In this document: in pieces, positions 11,345 through 24,300 of the stretch | Position numbering within the stretch: the stretch's first letter is position 1 | How the letters are laid out: the number at the start of each line of letters is the position of its first letter | Origin: Uranotaenia lowii | Taxonomy: Eukaryota > Arthropoda > Insecta > Diptera > Culicidae | Assembly (NCBI RefSeq): GCF_029784155.1 | Contig: NC_073691.1 | Coordinates: 61,393,746-61,457,745 of the forward strand | DNA: 64,000 nt | Direction of reading: 5' to 3' | The notes under the pieces: model-generated | Told to the model about the DNA's origin: nothing | Database searches by the model: none | The model's input: only the letters and a program-made list of their open reading frames with translations | Made by a program: the position numbers and the translations under genes

Positions 11345-12287
11345 GGCCAAGCGGGAGTTCAAATACGAGGTAAGCCACTTTGTTATCACTCAGGAAGTCC
11401 AAGGTGTCTAAGTTTGTCTATTACCAATATGTGAGGAACGCGGCCAAAAGCTTTGGAGAAATCGATGTACACAGTGTGCACTTGCTGACGTTTTTTGACT
11501 TTTGGTACCACAAAATTTGTAAATGCCATAAAGTTTGAGGTTGTTGAACGTTTTTTCATGAATCCATGTTGAGCACCATCAATTAACTGAGCTATGGACG
11601 GATATATAGCATCGTACACTAAAGATTCAAGTACTTCCGCAAAACAGTTAAGGATTGAACTCGGGCGGTAGTTTTCGACGGAATGTGCGCTGCCACTTTT
11701 AGGCATAGGTGTGATCGATGCTATTTTTCACGCCTGCGGGAAAACTCCAGGTAACCGAGACATATTTAAAATCCTTGTTAGAGGTATCGCTATTGCGGAG
11801 GCACAGTTTTTTACGAACACCGGTGGAAAATTGTCAGGTCCCGGTCCTTTCGAAACGTTCACTGCTATAAGGGCATTATAGACGGCAACATCAGAAAGTG
11901 TAAGAGTAGGTACACGGATATTGTATGACGGTAAAGATTCAAGTGATACAGCCGAAGTGAGTTCATCATCATTCAGTAAAACTGACTGGAAGAACTCAGC
12001 AAACAGGTTTGCGGAGTCGGTAAACGTTTCTGCTGTCTTTCCGGAGAATGTCATATCAACTGGAATCCTGCAGTAGTTTTTTCGGTTACCGATATATGAC
12101 CAAAAAGCAGCGGGATTCGTTTTAAGCTCGCTTTGAGTGCGGTTTACGTACTCACGAAGGTAATTATCCTGAGCGAGTTCGTAGTTTTTTTTTCAACACT
12201 TCAAAGAACTGACCTATCTTTGTTAGATCTTGTTCGGAAGAAACGCCTTCTTGCTTTCCTTAAACGGTTACGTAATAGCCGGAGATG
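11345..12287 (-). pseudogene. LINE reverse transcriptase, N-terminal half
   Basis: Reading leftward it has an NPAAFWSYIGNRKN linker, FAEFFQSVL, a GPDNFPPVFVKN block (RT domain 0/1), NYRPSSILNCFAEVLESL, QHGFMKKRSTTSN (RT2), and VYIDFSKAFGRVPH, which carries the first catalytic Asp (RT3/A). A frameshift lies between 11728 and 11706, and another at the PEW motif near 11388. At 11343 the frame enters the 5.7-kb insertion and resumes at 5642. Confidence 0.85.
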
Positions 12288-12695
12288 CGCCCAAGCAACC
12301 AAAAGTCCCATAAAACAGGTACAAAAACGCTTACTCAGCCCCATCATTGATATGAAGTACGTTCTATGCAGCTCAAAATTTAAGTTCTAATTGATACTTT
12401 CAAGTTCCAAAGAAGTCTTAATGATCTTCTATTCAGCTTCCAGCGGCCTCTTAATTCAGCTTCCAAAAAATCGCAAAATAAGCAAAAAAAATTCTCTCTA
12501 TCTCAACTGAACCGTTGGCTTCGGTTCATATCACCTTCTCTTGATTATTTACTGTGTTCTGTACCGGTGCCGCCATGATGCCATGCGCCGGATTTCAAAC
12601 TCGACAAATTGCTCAATTGCTTCTTTCCTACATTTCCTACATATATCGCATCAGAATGGTCACTCAAGTACAAAATTACTTATTGAAAAAAAAAA

Positions 12696-12770
12696 CTTGC
12701 CCGGCTTGGGGATCGAACTCCGACCTTCGTGGTGAGAATCGAACACGCTACCACGAGACCACGCCTAGAT
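12696..12770 (-). repeat. tRNA-derived SINE head (pol III promoter-like)
   Basis: On the minus strand TGGTCTCGTGGTAGCG resembles an A box and AGTTCGATCCCC matches a B box, about 35 bp apart. An A-rich tract follows, where a tRNA-derived SINE would have its body or tail. It does not fold as a full tRNA cloverleaf with matched acceptor arms, so I read it as a SINE and not as a tRNA gene. Confidence 0.6.
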
Positions 12771-12824
12771 GTTGTTCTAACTCAAACTGAAACTCGAAGA
12801 GGTGATTTGATTTTGAAAGCACAT

Positions 12825-13110
12825 CAATGCACTTTTTGTGACTTATCAAATCCCGTTTGAGCACTTTTGTGCCCTTTATGTGACTTACCAAATCCCGTAT
12901 TGAGCACTTTTGTGCCCTTTATGTGACTTAAGTCCCGTATAACGTACGTATAGATCACTTTTGCAGCTTTCAAGTTCGTTAATGAGCACATATAGTTCAC
13001 TAATGGGAATTTGGCAAAACAAGTCACATACAACGTACATATTCATCACTTTTGCAACTTTCAAGTTCATTAATGAGTACATAAAGTTCACTCAAGGGAA
13101 TTGGGCAGTT
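12825..13110. repeat. Imperfect tandem repeats inside the CCCAAG MITE
   Basis: Units of about 55-60 bp built on GAGCACTTTTGTGCCCTTTATGTGACTTA are followed by two units of about 110 bp built on ATCACTTTTGCA, CTTTCAAGTTC and TTAATGAG. The copies differ by several substitutions. Confidence 0.65.
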
Positions 13111-13186
13111 GATTCTCTATGTCAGCCAATATGTAACTTTCAATGCCTTCATTCAAGTAAATATGTGACTTTTGGTTGCTTGGGCG

Positions 13187-13720
13187 GATTCCACCATGGC
13201 TTGCGATTGTTAGATCCAATTTTAGGAGCTATTTTTGGTACAACTGTATCCAAGGTTGCATAAATTTGCTCGTAAAAACAGGAGACACAGTCATTGACGT
13301 TTGAAACGTTTGACGTTTGGATTGTTGTCCAGTCAATTGAAACGAGAGCGTTGATTAGGTCATCGTAGTTACCATTTTGGAAGTCGTACTGGTGTTGTAA
13401 TGCAATTCGTTCGGTAGAGCAGCGTGCAGTGCGATTGTCAAGATTTAAAATAAACGGTGGGTGGTGTGTGTCAATTTTTAAAATCGATGTTGGCGAGCTG
13501 AAAACGTTAAGCGAACTTGTGTCGCTTACCAAAGCAAGGTCGAGCAGCCTGCCGTTGGCGTTCTAATTATCATTTATTTGATTTAGTCCACAACACAGAA
13601 TTTTTCCAACCAGGACATTTTCGGATTCGGTCTAAGCATTGTTCGGTATAAAGGCATCAAGATCTTCTTCATAAGTCCATGAGAGATTTGGTAAGTTGTA
13701 GTCCCCCATGACGACCACAA
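13187..13720 (-). pseudogene. LINE endonuclease C-terminal part and linker
   Basis: The minus strand reads GDYNLPNLSW near 13700, the conserved GDFN-type catalytic block of an APE-like endonuclease that nicks the target DNA. It continues through LLDLALVSDTSSLNVF and THHPPFILNLD to NNRKPWWNP at the MITE boundary. A stop and a shift near 13560 break the frame. The N-terminal half of the endonuclease is missing upstream of 13720. Confidence 0.75.
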
Positions 13721-14660
13721 TAAATTTTATTTATTATTAACATCACAGCGAAATTCAAAGAGGGAAAATCTTACTCATAAAAATCTCAATCTCATGAGAT
13801 TTTGCAACCTTGTCTGATACACTAAAATTCAATCGATCCGAGCTTTTGTCGTAGAGCTTTTATTTAGCTCTCTGATTGAAAATTTAACCAAGGAGAGTGT
13901 TGTGATTACTGTTGTAGTTCAAGCAAATAATTCTAAATCTTGTCATATGAATTAATGATAAGGAGCAATTTTTATCACTGCTATGCTGGTTCGTGTTCGT
14001 AATAAGGAAAATTTATGATTGTTAACAAAATTGAAGTCTTTCATACGGCTTATCACGATCAACCGGGCATTAAATTCAATGTTGTTTTGTTTAATTTACT
14101 GAGTGTTTATTTTAGAGCTTGGACATTGAGCCAGAAAACAGTGCTGAGGATTTTTTTTGTCAAAGTTATCAGCGATGTGGCTAGATAATTTATTTTAAAG
14201 AGTTTTCAAGAGAGATAAGATGGCGCTTCTTTCACATGCAGATTCACTAGGTAGACGTATCATTGTATTTATTGAGGAATGAGTACTTTTCTGGTTAGGG
14301 AATGGATGAATTAGAAAGTGACAAATAGCTATCGCTAATGTAATTGGAAGTTATTCAAGCCCTGGGCAACCAAATGTGAAAAAGATCATTTTATTCCACT
14401 ACTGAAACCTGCGTTGAATCTTTTATTTCAACTGATCACAATCAAAATTTCAGGAATTATATTTTATATGTTTTTTTTATTCATGCCAAATTTGAGCTTC
14501 TCTGGAAGATTTTGAGAGATTTTTAAGTGTCAAGTACTAGGAAAATTTGTGATTTTTCACATTTTTCAGTGCTTGTGATTTTAGTGCTTTTTCAGCAAGG
14601 AGTAATTAGTGTATTTTTCAATGAGAATATTAATGTATTTTTTTCTCTTTTCTTTTTGCA
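13721..14660. other. AT-rich non-coding interval upstream of Lcch3
   Basis: No coding sequence is recognised. It contains the second copy of the repeat seen near 1160-1290, at about 14270-14375. It ends in a pyrimidine tract followed by CAG, a good 3' splice acceptor. Confidence 0.5.
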
Positions 14661-15325
14661 GAGATGTATCCTTCGATATAGGAAACGGAAATGAAAACGT
14701 TTATTCCTCGAATAGTATATGAATGGTCCACCATGAAATTGTATGAACTAACCTACGTTTGGCAAGGAAGTTGGTTGAACTGAAACGAGACAAGCAAATC
14801 CTACCTGCCAGACCTTTTAATAAGTGAAAAAAAATCGTTCACAAGTGGCTAATATACGAAGAAATTTGCGATATGAAAGTAGTACTTCCGGCCGATGCCG
14901 GTTTGATAAGTGTTTATGTGACGAAAAACGCGAAACCTAATTCGGCAAAGATGTTCGATAGTGATCAATGGAACTTTGCCGAAATCGTGAAACTGAAAAT
15001 GAGCTAGATGGTGGCCCGTTTAGCATTGCACCAAGTGGTTTCAAGATGATGGTGGCAGCGGCCTTGAGAAAAATACTAGAGCTAACCGGAAGTGAACAGA
15101 TGGCAGATGAATTATTATAGTATAAGTGGTCGTAGAAGAAGTAGCCTGAGTGGCAGGGCGGCAGGAGGAGGACAATTAACTTTGCCACTGCTGGCTAGTG
15201 CTACTAGTTTAGGGGACTTGAAGGGAAAAGTTACTAGGACCAGTGCATACCGGAACCGGACGTCGTGGTTCGTCTACTTGGTCCGAGGGCGAGGGCGACG
15301 ATCCGCTGCAGGTGGGGGCGTGAAG
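14661..15325 (+). other. Lcch3: Probable 5'UTR part of an Lcch3 exon
   Basis: CTCTTTTCTTTTTGCAG ends at 14660, a strong acceptor, and the following sequence is less AT-rich and runs unbroken to the start codon. If it is used, the promoter and at least one upstream non-coding exon lie further left or outside the window. Several out-of-frame upstream ATGs, and an in-frame one at 15107, precede the start, so translation is likely to be restrained. Confidence 0.5.
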
Positions 15326-15390
15326 ATGTGGCAGCTGTGGATTGGACTTATTCTACTACAAGCAGTACAAACTGGAATAGCTGTTAAAAG
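15326..15390 (+). CDS. Lcch3: Lcch3 coding exon 1 (signal peptide)
   Basis: It encodes [19 protein letters not shown] followed by VK, a short signal peptide with probable cleavage after GIA. The donor is AAAAG|GTAAGT; it ends in phase 2 with the third base of the codon in exon 2. An in-frame ATG at 15107 would add 73 low-complexity, Arg/Gly-rich residues in front and bury the signal peptide, so I prefer 15326. Confidence 0.8.
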
Positions 15391-18300
15391 GTAAGTTTTT
15401 TTGACTCGTTAATTTTGAACAGAAATTGCTCCATCAAAATGGTTAAATCAAAGTTATAAATTAAAATTCCTCACCCGTCAAAGTAATTCACTCTAAGAAA
15501 AAAATTGTAATATAGCTTACGTGGCGCCACATAAATAAAGCGAAAACCCCCATCAAATGTATGTATGACTCCTTAAAGTGGAATACAGCATGTGTATTTT
15601 ATGTTCGTCATCGATTTGTAGCCTCCATTGAGGCTTCGGGTTCGGGGTTAGCACGAGGGGAAGCACGTGAAATAAACTTTGAAGGCTGAAAAAAGCTAAA
15701 CCAGATCCACCTCGCTTATCCCCACTTGACAACGCCCTTGAAGGACTCGGGAGGCAATCTCTTATAAGTTGTGGGATTTTCATATCCTTCGCAGGTCTGC
15801 CCGTACCTACACTTATATGAAGAAAATTCCTGGAACCTTCCTCTCGTTAACTATTTTACTTCGCGTAGGATCGTGAATGAAAAGGGTGGATGGAGGAGCC
15901 GCTTTTTGAATGTATGATGGTGTTAAATGTGTGTGATTGTTTTTGTTGTGGGTTTGCTAATCCGCGAGTTGCTTCCCATTCATGGTAGGAAAGGTATGGG
16001 CTGCTGATGTTGATGCGAGGAAGAAAATTTCAATAAAGGCATGGGAACTGGAGGCGTTTTTAATATCACAAACGCTTTGTTCTATTGCCTAAAGGCAATG
16101 AAGACAAATTTATTAATGTGAGAATGGTCCCGACGTTTGCAACTACGATCCATAGGGTGTGGAATGATTTTCGTTCGATGTGATGATATGTATCCCAAGT
16201 AACACAGATTAAGCCAATTGGCTTTTTTGAGTTTAATTATTATTATTTTATGTAGACTTTTCCATGGCATCCAATTTTTAAAACTTTTTTATTGTAACAT
16301 AGGAAATGCTTCATTTATCGTGTGTTTCAAAAGAGCCCTAAAAATTTTGCTAAAACTTGAATTAAGAGTGTTGTAAGCAGAAGTTAAGTGGACAAGTATT
16401 GCTAAAGCTTCAATAAAATACATACTTTCTTCTTAGGGTTTGGGTACCTGTTTAAATAAAGCACTCAATGCGTTTTTCAACTAGCGTTCAAGCCATGTTG
16501 AAAAACTGTTTGTTCTCAAAAATGTATAAATCTATTATGAGCGTGTATTCCATTTAGAGAAACGTCGAATGAAGCTGTGATTCAAGGTCTCTTAAAACTA
16601 TTTCAAAACTGTTTATTGCAATTGTTTTAATACAACATTTTTCCAACTTGCTTGAAACAGTTTTAAAACAGTTTTGAAACAGTTTTAAAACAGTTTTAAA
16701 ACTGTTTTTAAATTATTTTTTTTAGACACATATAAAAGCGGCCCTCCACACTCCCCCACACCAAAAAGCTCATATGAGCTCCCTGGTAATGGACGCTTTC
16801 TGTTCTCAGCATGTCTGGCAGCAAACAAATAACAAAAAACGCGAGCAAAATTTATTCATGTTGAGAACCTTAACAAAAATGTTTTTACTTAATGCGAGGG
16901 AATGAAGCTAGACAAGTAAACTAAACTATACTAAGAATGAATCTCAGTGGAAAGAGTATTCCTTTGAAGAGATCCATATTTTATAAATAATTAATACAAA
17001 ACAAAACAAATTAAAAAATAATTGATATAGCTAATGTACTAACTAGAAAAAAAATATTTACAAAAAAAAATATTTACGTTACTTTAGTAAAAAAAAATCA
17101 AGTTAAAATATATGTGTTGCAAAAAATAAAAAAAATACTGGCATGATGATTAGGTTTATGACTGAAGTTCCTTGAGCTGACGTATCACTTTCGATTTGAA
17201 AATGTTGCGGTTGTTAGCATTTTTGACAACTTCTGGAAGACAATTGTAAGAAGCAGGTTCATTGTAAGAAATTCTGCGTTGACCAAACCATGTTAAGCAA
17301 CGGCTTCGAAGCAAATGATGTGATTGACGAGTATGGCGAGAACGAGTGCCTGAGTTAAACAATAAATTTCTTGTGTTGTCTAATGAGTTCAAATTGTCGA
17401 AGACATACAATAATGTTTGCAGACTACACAAGTGGGTTAGAGGTAAAATATTGTGAGTTGAATTTGAAAACAGTAAAGTAGTAGGATAGAGATAAGGAAG
17501 TTTGAATATGGTTTTTATGCAACGATTTTGTAATGTCTGTAATCGACCGAGGATAGATGCCCTCCTGTATACCGCAATAAGATAGTTCAACTGAGAGTGA
17601 ATGAAAGCAAAATAAAATTTAATTAAAACATGACGTGGCAAAAAACTTCTTACTCACCAAAGAATACCACTAAAAGACGATGTTTTCTTTATAAGGTTAT
17701 TCACATGAAAACTTCACAAAAGTGTTTCATCAAGCGTGAGCCCCAAATATTTAAAGTTATCCACCTTTTCGATTATACACAGCAAAAATTATTTCCTGTA
17801 AAATTACGCAAATGTCCAAAAAGGAGCAGGACATTTACAGTAATTTAACAGGTCGAAAACATGATTACGTGACATTTTTGACGAATTTCATTTTATTATC
17901 CGACAATTTTCTTCAAAATTTCAAACTTTGTTCGTTTCAGCACCATTAAAAAACATATGTTTTTGCAAATTTCTTATACTTTAATTCTTTGAGTTAGATA
18001 ACGGTTCAGTTTTTTTTATTACCCTCTTTTCAAATGCCCATAACTTTCAACGTAGAATATAAAATAGCACATCAAAACGCAATAAAATTTTACCAGCAAT
18101 TCAAATAAAATAACAAACAAAAATTATATATTGGTTCTCGGTATCAAACATAGTAAATATATTAAATACAACGTCCTAAAGTACCGTCTGCACCACCAAA
18201 AATTTTGAAACATATTCCATTTTATAGTACTACTAGTTGACCCGGTGTGCTTTGCTACATGTTCTAAAAATGGATAAATTGTGTGAAAATAATTTAATTT

Positions 18301-21300
18301 TAAATAAATTTTCGATATTTTTACAATGAGAGCTTTTATATCAAATTATTATTGGAATACAAAGAAGATTATATACTCTGATATATTTTTTAAATTGGAT
18401 CTGAAATGCTTTTTCTATAGTTGTCTGATATTAAGATCTCGTTTGTATTCGCCTTTCTCCCCTGCAATGTGGAGAGGGTCCACGAACTGCCATAACAACA
18501 TTTTCGTAACCAAATAACGTCACATTTCACATATGGCTCACTCTGCTTGCTAAGTTTTCGAGCTATACATACTTTCCTTCTTCCCATTTCTCCTCTGAAA
18601 GAAGCGGGGCATGGAATCATAAAAAAAACACTTATTTACAATATGGTTTTTATTGCTTGAAAAGATTTAAAAACTACGATATAACCTCCCCTATTTTCGG
18701 CTCTGTCTTTATGAAATCTCTCCTTAAAAAATTTAAACATTTTTCGTACTCGTACTTTATCTTTCAAATTCGGTTTCATTACGCGTACGCAAAAAAACTC
18801 TTTTATAAAATATGGTCCCTCCTTTGAAAAGCTCTTTATCTTAAACTTACATGCAGGGCCGGATTAAGCCTTCGGGGGGCCCGGGGCAATATTTCTCGGG
18901 GGCCCCTATGATTGAGAATTACTCAATGATATGGTTAAATCAGTTGAAAATATTTCAATAAAAACTGGGATGGTAATTCAAAAAGAAACTATGTACTGTC
19001 GATTGGTCCAATTTAATCAACTACAGTTTTTTTTTAAGATTTTATTTAAAAAAAAAGGGAGAGAAGTGATAAGTTATAATAAAACCCGGTATAGACCCGT
19101 ACACTGTCCCGGGTAAAATTCTGAAATGATTATTATAAACCTTTTCTGTACCCTCTTAGTACTGTGAGCCAGTTTTGGCGAAATTAGCTGCTATTAAGTT
19201 CAGTAACCATTACTTGGAAAGTTAATGTAATAAAAAACATTATCGTTGTGCAAGGTGTTTGCATGTGATGAAAATGAGGAGATGTTTTTTTTTTATTTTT
19301 CCTGTTATGTACAGAATATCATGAATGACATGTTTCAATACAAAAAAAATAAAATGTCTTCTTGGTTTTCCGATTTTTTCTTGAATTTGGTTTACATTAC
19401 TTTTGTCCAGATTTTGGGTTAAAAATTTTGAAATTCAATACCAAGATTTTGATATTCTCAGCCAGCAAAATTCATGAGAACTCTTTCACTGCTTTCTTTA
19501 GAGGCCCCCTCAATTTATGTAAGAGAAGACAATTCAAGATATTATTTCACTGGGGCCCGTTTAGTTGTTATACTTCAAGTTTTCATTCTGATTTTCTAAT
19601 TTTGATTTCTTTTCATAGATTTATAGAAATTTAAGTAGTATAGTGGTAGTATGATTAGAGTAATGTTAAAACATATTTTCCCTCGGGGGCCCCCCTAGGC
19701 CCCTTTTTGTACTTGTACTTTATGGAGATAGACTTTTGAAAACCGATCAATAACGTGAACCGGGACAATTTTTTGAGTATATTCCTAATATTCTGTATTA
19801 TGAGCACTTCCAGCTCCTGATTAGCTTTAGATGGGGTATTTTTTGGAGTTGAAAAAATACGCTTTAGAAATTTGAAAAAAAAACGATGAAAAGGATTTTT
19901 AATAACCATTTTCAAACAGATTTTTTCACCATCCTCGCCCTTCGAAGCAGTTTGAATATTTATCCTTTTTGCGCCAAAATTAGTTAAAAATTTTTTCGCC
20001 ATATGCCGAACTCGTGGACATGAGACATTTCAGCTTGGAGTTTTCTCAAACAGCACTTGTCATGGTATGAAAATTATCGATTTTATACAGTGCAAATTTC
20101 TTTTTTTCTATTTCTATTATTTTTCAATTATCGATTTTATACAGTGCAAATTTCTTTTTTTCTATTTCTATTATTTTTCAATTATCGATTTTATACAGTG
20201 CAAATTTCTTTTTTTCTATTTCTATTATTTTTCAATTATCGATTTTATACAGTGCAAATTTCTTTTTTTCTATTTCTATTATTTTTCAATTATCGATTTT
20301 ATACAGTGCAAATTTCTTTTTTTCTAATAAATTTGTTAAAGCAAAAAATATAAATTTTTAACATTTGTCCCGTATATTGGAACAAGTACAAATGCAAAGT
20401 TTATTTTCAGATGCGTCAGAGTAATGGCTTTAAAATGGATTTAATACGTACTTCTGTTTGTTTGTTTTATCAAGTTTCATTGATATATCTGCAGTATTCC
20501 TGCAGTATAAATTTATGTTTGTTACTCCACTTTTAACGAATGCTGTTCAAAGCAAATGGCCTTCATTACACAGACATTTGAAAATTTTTAATATCCGCTT
20601 CCGTTTCAACATTCAGAATACCCCTTCTGGTCTTTCCAACATATTGAAGCATTTTGAAGATCAATTTCTTAAAAGTTTGACGTTTGCCCTTTCCCCACCG
20701 TGTAAGTTGACAGGAGGGAATATTTTTTTAACACTTCATACTAAGGGGGGCGGGGGGGGGGGGGGGGTTGGGGTTACTAAAAATTTTTCATGAAATTTTG
20801 CTTCCAGTTCAATATCAGTTCTAAAGTCTCACTTTTCTAAAAAGAAGCGGATCAAAAGTCTCTTTTATGCAACCCATGTAACACAAAAACACTTTTCATG
20901 TTAAGTACGTACTTGAATTGGTATGTAAGCAAAAAGTTTATGTTTATGTTTATTTCAAAATTTTTTAAAATAAAAAGTTTCCATTTTCATTACTAAATTC
21001 GTTTCAGTTGTGTATTTGGGCCGATGTAACAATTTTTAGAAGAAAACAATTTTTTTTTGTAACAGAGAAAAGTTGAACGTTTGAACATGCGCTAGTGTTC
21101 CTTGAATCAAAATTATTTCTTTCAATTGGTTTTGATTCGATTGATAAAATACCAATCCGTGTCACATCTATTCGTCATTTTTTTTTCACGTGCTGTGTAC
21201 AATTAAGCAAGAAAAAACACATCTAGGTTGCTCATTCAATGAACAGTATGCTTTGGTTACTATCCACTTGCGACGACGTTTGCTTGACCATAGAGACGAA

Positions 21301-24300
21301 AAACAAACCCCTCAAAGAAAAGAAAATCTCTAAAAATGGATGCCATGACTTTTCAATTTCAGATTTTGGCAAAAAAAAATGTATATGTTTTATTCGATCG
21401 GCAAAATGTCAATCTGGGTCACATCTAGGCGTCATTCATAACCATGTGCTGTACAAATGAGCTAGGAATCAAGTAGAGAAAATCACATCAAAGCTTCATA
21501 TCGCCATCCCTTGCATTGAAAATATGCTTGGTTGAGAAATACGCGCCAAAATATTCCCACTGATCAGTATGCTATGCCATGGTTACTATCTTCTTGCGAC
21601 GCGTCGTTGGCTCGCGACGCGTCGACCATGGAGACGAAAAACAAATCGCCCAAAGGAACAAAAAATCATGGTAATGGATGTCATGACTTTAATATGTTTC
21701 GAAAAACTACAAATTTTGTATGGAAGCCCCCCTCCCTTCATTTGTATCTCCCCAATCAAAGAGAGTGGAGTCCCAAGTAATGTATAGGAGGGCCCTACCA
21801 CTTTTCTATCTTCACACTGGAAACATGGAGGAGTCTCAAACCATCTTTAAAATATTATTCCTACCATATTGGGGAAAAGTTCATATATCGCCTGTGGCTA
21901 ATACGCGCCACTCGTGTTTTGAAGAATCCGTAAAATTGTAAGTCTGCAAAATATTACCAATTTGGTTCCATTCAATGCTGTGATAGACTATGGCAAGTAT
22001 GAAATTTTCCTCTGTGTCGTGAAAATTTCACAATTCGGCTTTTCTTCATTTCGATGTAAATTTTTAAACACTTTCAATAAGGTGTCACCAAGCAGAGAAA
22101 GATGAATAAGACAATATTTTCTGACAAGTCGATAGAGGAGAATCTAAACTACGATTTAACGCTAAAAAATCATACTGAACTCGCTAAGGTACGCTTTTTA
22201 TGTTTTATCACGGCCCATGCATTCGTTATAACGCGCAAATCGTATTTAGTATTCTGAAAATAGCATTAATTTTTCAGAACGGCCAATATTTATTGAAAGT
22301 GAACAAAAAGTCTAAAATCATAATTTGAGCATTTATTCAGCTCAAAAAATCTACTTTTCATTTTTTTTTTAATTTTTATTTGTCCATTTTGATTTTATTT
22401 TCAGTCAAAGTGTCTATAAGTATTGGTGTGTTTCGGTCTTCGGCTGCTTTTGGGTGTGTTCGGCTGCTAGGCGCGTATTGAATACACAGCGGCGCGTATT
22501 TGCAACATTTTTTTTTAAAAAAATCATGTCTTTTAAGCAACTAAACGAACTTGAGTAATAAAAAATCATAGGCATTAGTAGAAAACACTTTTCTTCAACG
22601 ATTAAACTCGTTTATTACACAACATACATAGCACAATACATAGCAAACCAGCGATTCGCTTAGGTGGCGCATAATAGAGCATGTTCCCCTACTCTCGCAT
22701 GAACAAATTTGGTTCTGTTTGCGTGATTAGCTCTCGAATTGTGCGAAAAAAATGTATAGGAGCCCCCCTCTCCGCTTTCTATTTCCCCATTAGAACGAGG
22801 GAGTGGTACCAAACCATTTTAGGAACATTTTTCGTAACCAATTTTGGTTCCATTTTCATTATCGGTTCTCGAGTTATTCAAACGTGTTTATTTTGTTTAA
22901 GAGTCCACCTCCCCCTTTCCAGAGAGTGTAAGGGGTCTCAAACTATTAAAGGAACCTTCCCCAGCCCTTAAAGACCCCTCCTTCCAAGTTTCACGCAAAT
23001 CGGTTCAGTAGTTTCCGAGTCTACAGGGAACAGACAGACAGACAGAAGTTAATTTTTATACACATAATTCTTGCCTCCATTTAGGTAGATAATTGCGTTT
23101 TTTCGAGTTTTATGGACAATTGCCTGTATGTTATTATTGAATTCAAGATCTTTTTATTATAAATGTAGCGGTTTTTTCTTTAATAAAAAATACGGATACA
23201 ATGATTTTTCACGGTTTCGAAGGGATTCTCGAATTTTCCCTGAAACACGAATCATTAGGCAATGCACACCTTCTTCGTCCATCGTTTAAGCTATTTTATT
23301 CCACCGGGTCTTCATCTGATTGATGTCTGTGAAAAACTTTCCCTTTGCCTTGAGTCTCCTCTTCATGATTGACCAGTATTTCTCAATTAGGTTGAACTGA
23401 GGGCAGTTGGGTGGGTTAAGGTTTTTCGGAACAAGCTGGACCCCTTTCTCTGCATACCATTCTTGAACGACTTTGCTGTAATGATAGCTTGCCAAATTTG
23501 GCCGAAAACATTACGGGATGGTCGAGGGATCGAATAAACGGCTAAATTCGTTTTTGGAGACACTCTTTTTTGTATAGTTCCGACGTCCTCGGTTATTAGT
23601 AACGAGAACTTTATTTTTTTAGCCGCAGCTGCAAATGCCCTGCCAAATCATATCCCAAGTAACAATTTAAGTTCTATAAGAATCTGTAAGGGCACTTCAA
23701 AACTTCGTATTAAAACAACGTCTAGTTATATAAACCCCATTAAAACACCATTAAATCCCCTATAAGAGTAAAAAGGCCCACCTACAGGAGGTTCTGAAGA
23801 GCAAATTTCAAGTAGCTAATACAACCAGAAGGCCTGACAGATCTTTACCGAGGGGTGATTCAAGATAATAAATTCGTTGACAAAAAAAATATATTGTTAT
23901 AGTTTTTTTCGTTGCGGTTTTGAAATTGCATATGTCATAAAAATATATTCTGACACAACAAAATATCGCTCTATCCGATTAAGAATATAATTAATAATGA
24001 TAATCAACTTGAACGATTTTTTTCACATTATCGTTGGAAAAGTTGGTGCGCTTTTAAATTTATCGGTTTATTTTCGGAAAAAGAGGTAAATAAAAAGCGC
24101 CCCAGTAAAACTCTACGAAATAAAAAAGTTGAATCAAAGAAATATGAATTTGAACTTTATGCTTTTCTATATGGATGTCCACATTTTATCACGTTTGGCA
24201 GTTGCGATGAAATATTTTTATGTAAATAACATTCCTTTAATTAATTGATGCATAGCAACACTTCATATTGCTAAAATCCAACAAAATTATATTAAAAAAA

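Larger units (their letters stand above)
12290..13184. mobile_element. 895-bp MITE of the CCCAAG family, CG duplication
   Basis: The ends CCCAAGCAACCAAAAGTC (12290) and GACTTTTGGTTGCTTGGG (13184) are perfect inverted repeats of 18 bp, flanked by CG on both sides (12288-12289 and 13185-13186). Removing it rejoins the LINE codons as WWNPHLRLLRNRL. Inside are a tRNA-like SINE head and a tandem repeat. Relatives with CCCAAGTAAC ends occur at 23654-25198, and a partial one is near 16194. Confidence 0.88.
4706..13720 (-). mobile_element. Non-LTR retrotransposon (CR1/jockey-type LINE), interrupted twice
   Basis: A single minus-strand LINE lies in three coding blocks: endonuclease and linker at 13720-13187, the reverse transcriptase N-half at 12287-11345, and the rest of RT plus the C-terminus at 5642-4706. 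Elements at 5643-11342 and 12290-13184 separate the blocks. At both junctions the codons read across once the insert and one target copy are removed, giving WWNP-HLRLLRN and SRLAY-VKVNC. An additional internal frameshift near 11390 and several stops make it inactive. I see no clear 5'UTR or poly(A) tail. The clade call rests on motif style only. Confidence 0.8.
18233..23066 (-). mobile_element. Helitron-like block, about 4.8 kb, degenerate
   Basis: The left edge CTAGTTGACCCGGTGTGC is the reverse complement of a typical insect Helitron 3' end (GGGTCA-x-CTAG followed by T). The right edge, with TCTGTCTGTCTGTCTG and GACTCGGAAACTACTGAACC on the minus strand, matches the conserved 5' region of such elements. 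A clean 5' TC terminus is not seen, so the right bound is approximate. The body has repeated stretches rich in CCCCCTC and GGAGTC, typical of these elements, plus a TAGGGGA MITE, tandem repeats and part of a GGCCGGATTAAG-type repeat near 18855. No Rep/helicase coding sequence is recognised. Confidence 0.55.

Noticed and set aside
15107..15325. In-frame upstream ATG extending Lcch3 by 73 residues
   Set aside because: It would place an Arg/Gly-rich segment in front of a good signal peptide; the ATG at 15326 has a better context and gives the expected length.
20067..20353. Two overlapping frames through the 54-bp tandem repeat
   Set aside because: They are open only because the unit is a multiple of three and T-rich; the peptide is a Phe/Tyr repeat with no known counterpart.
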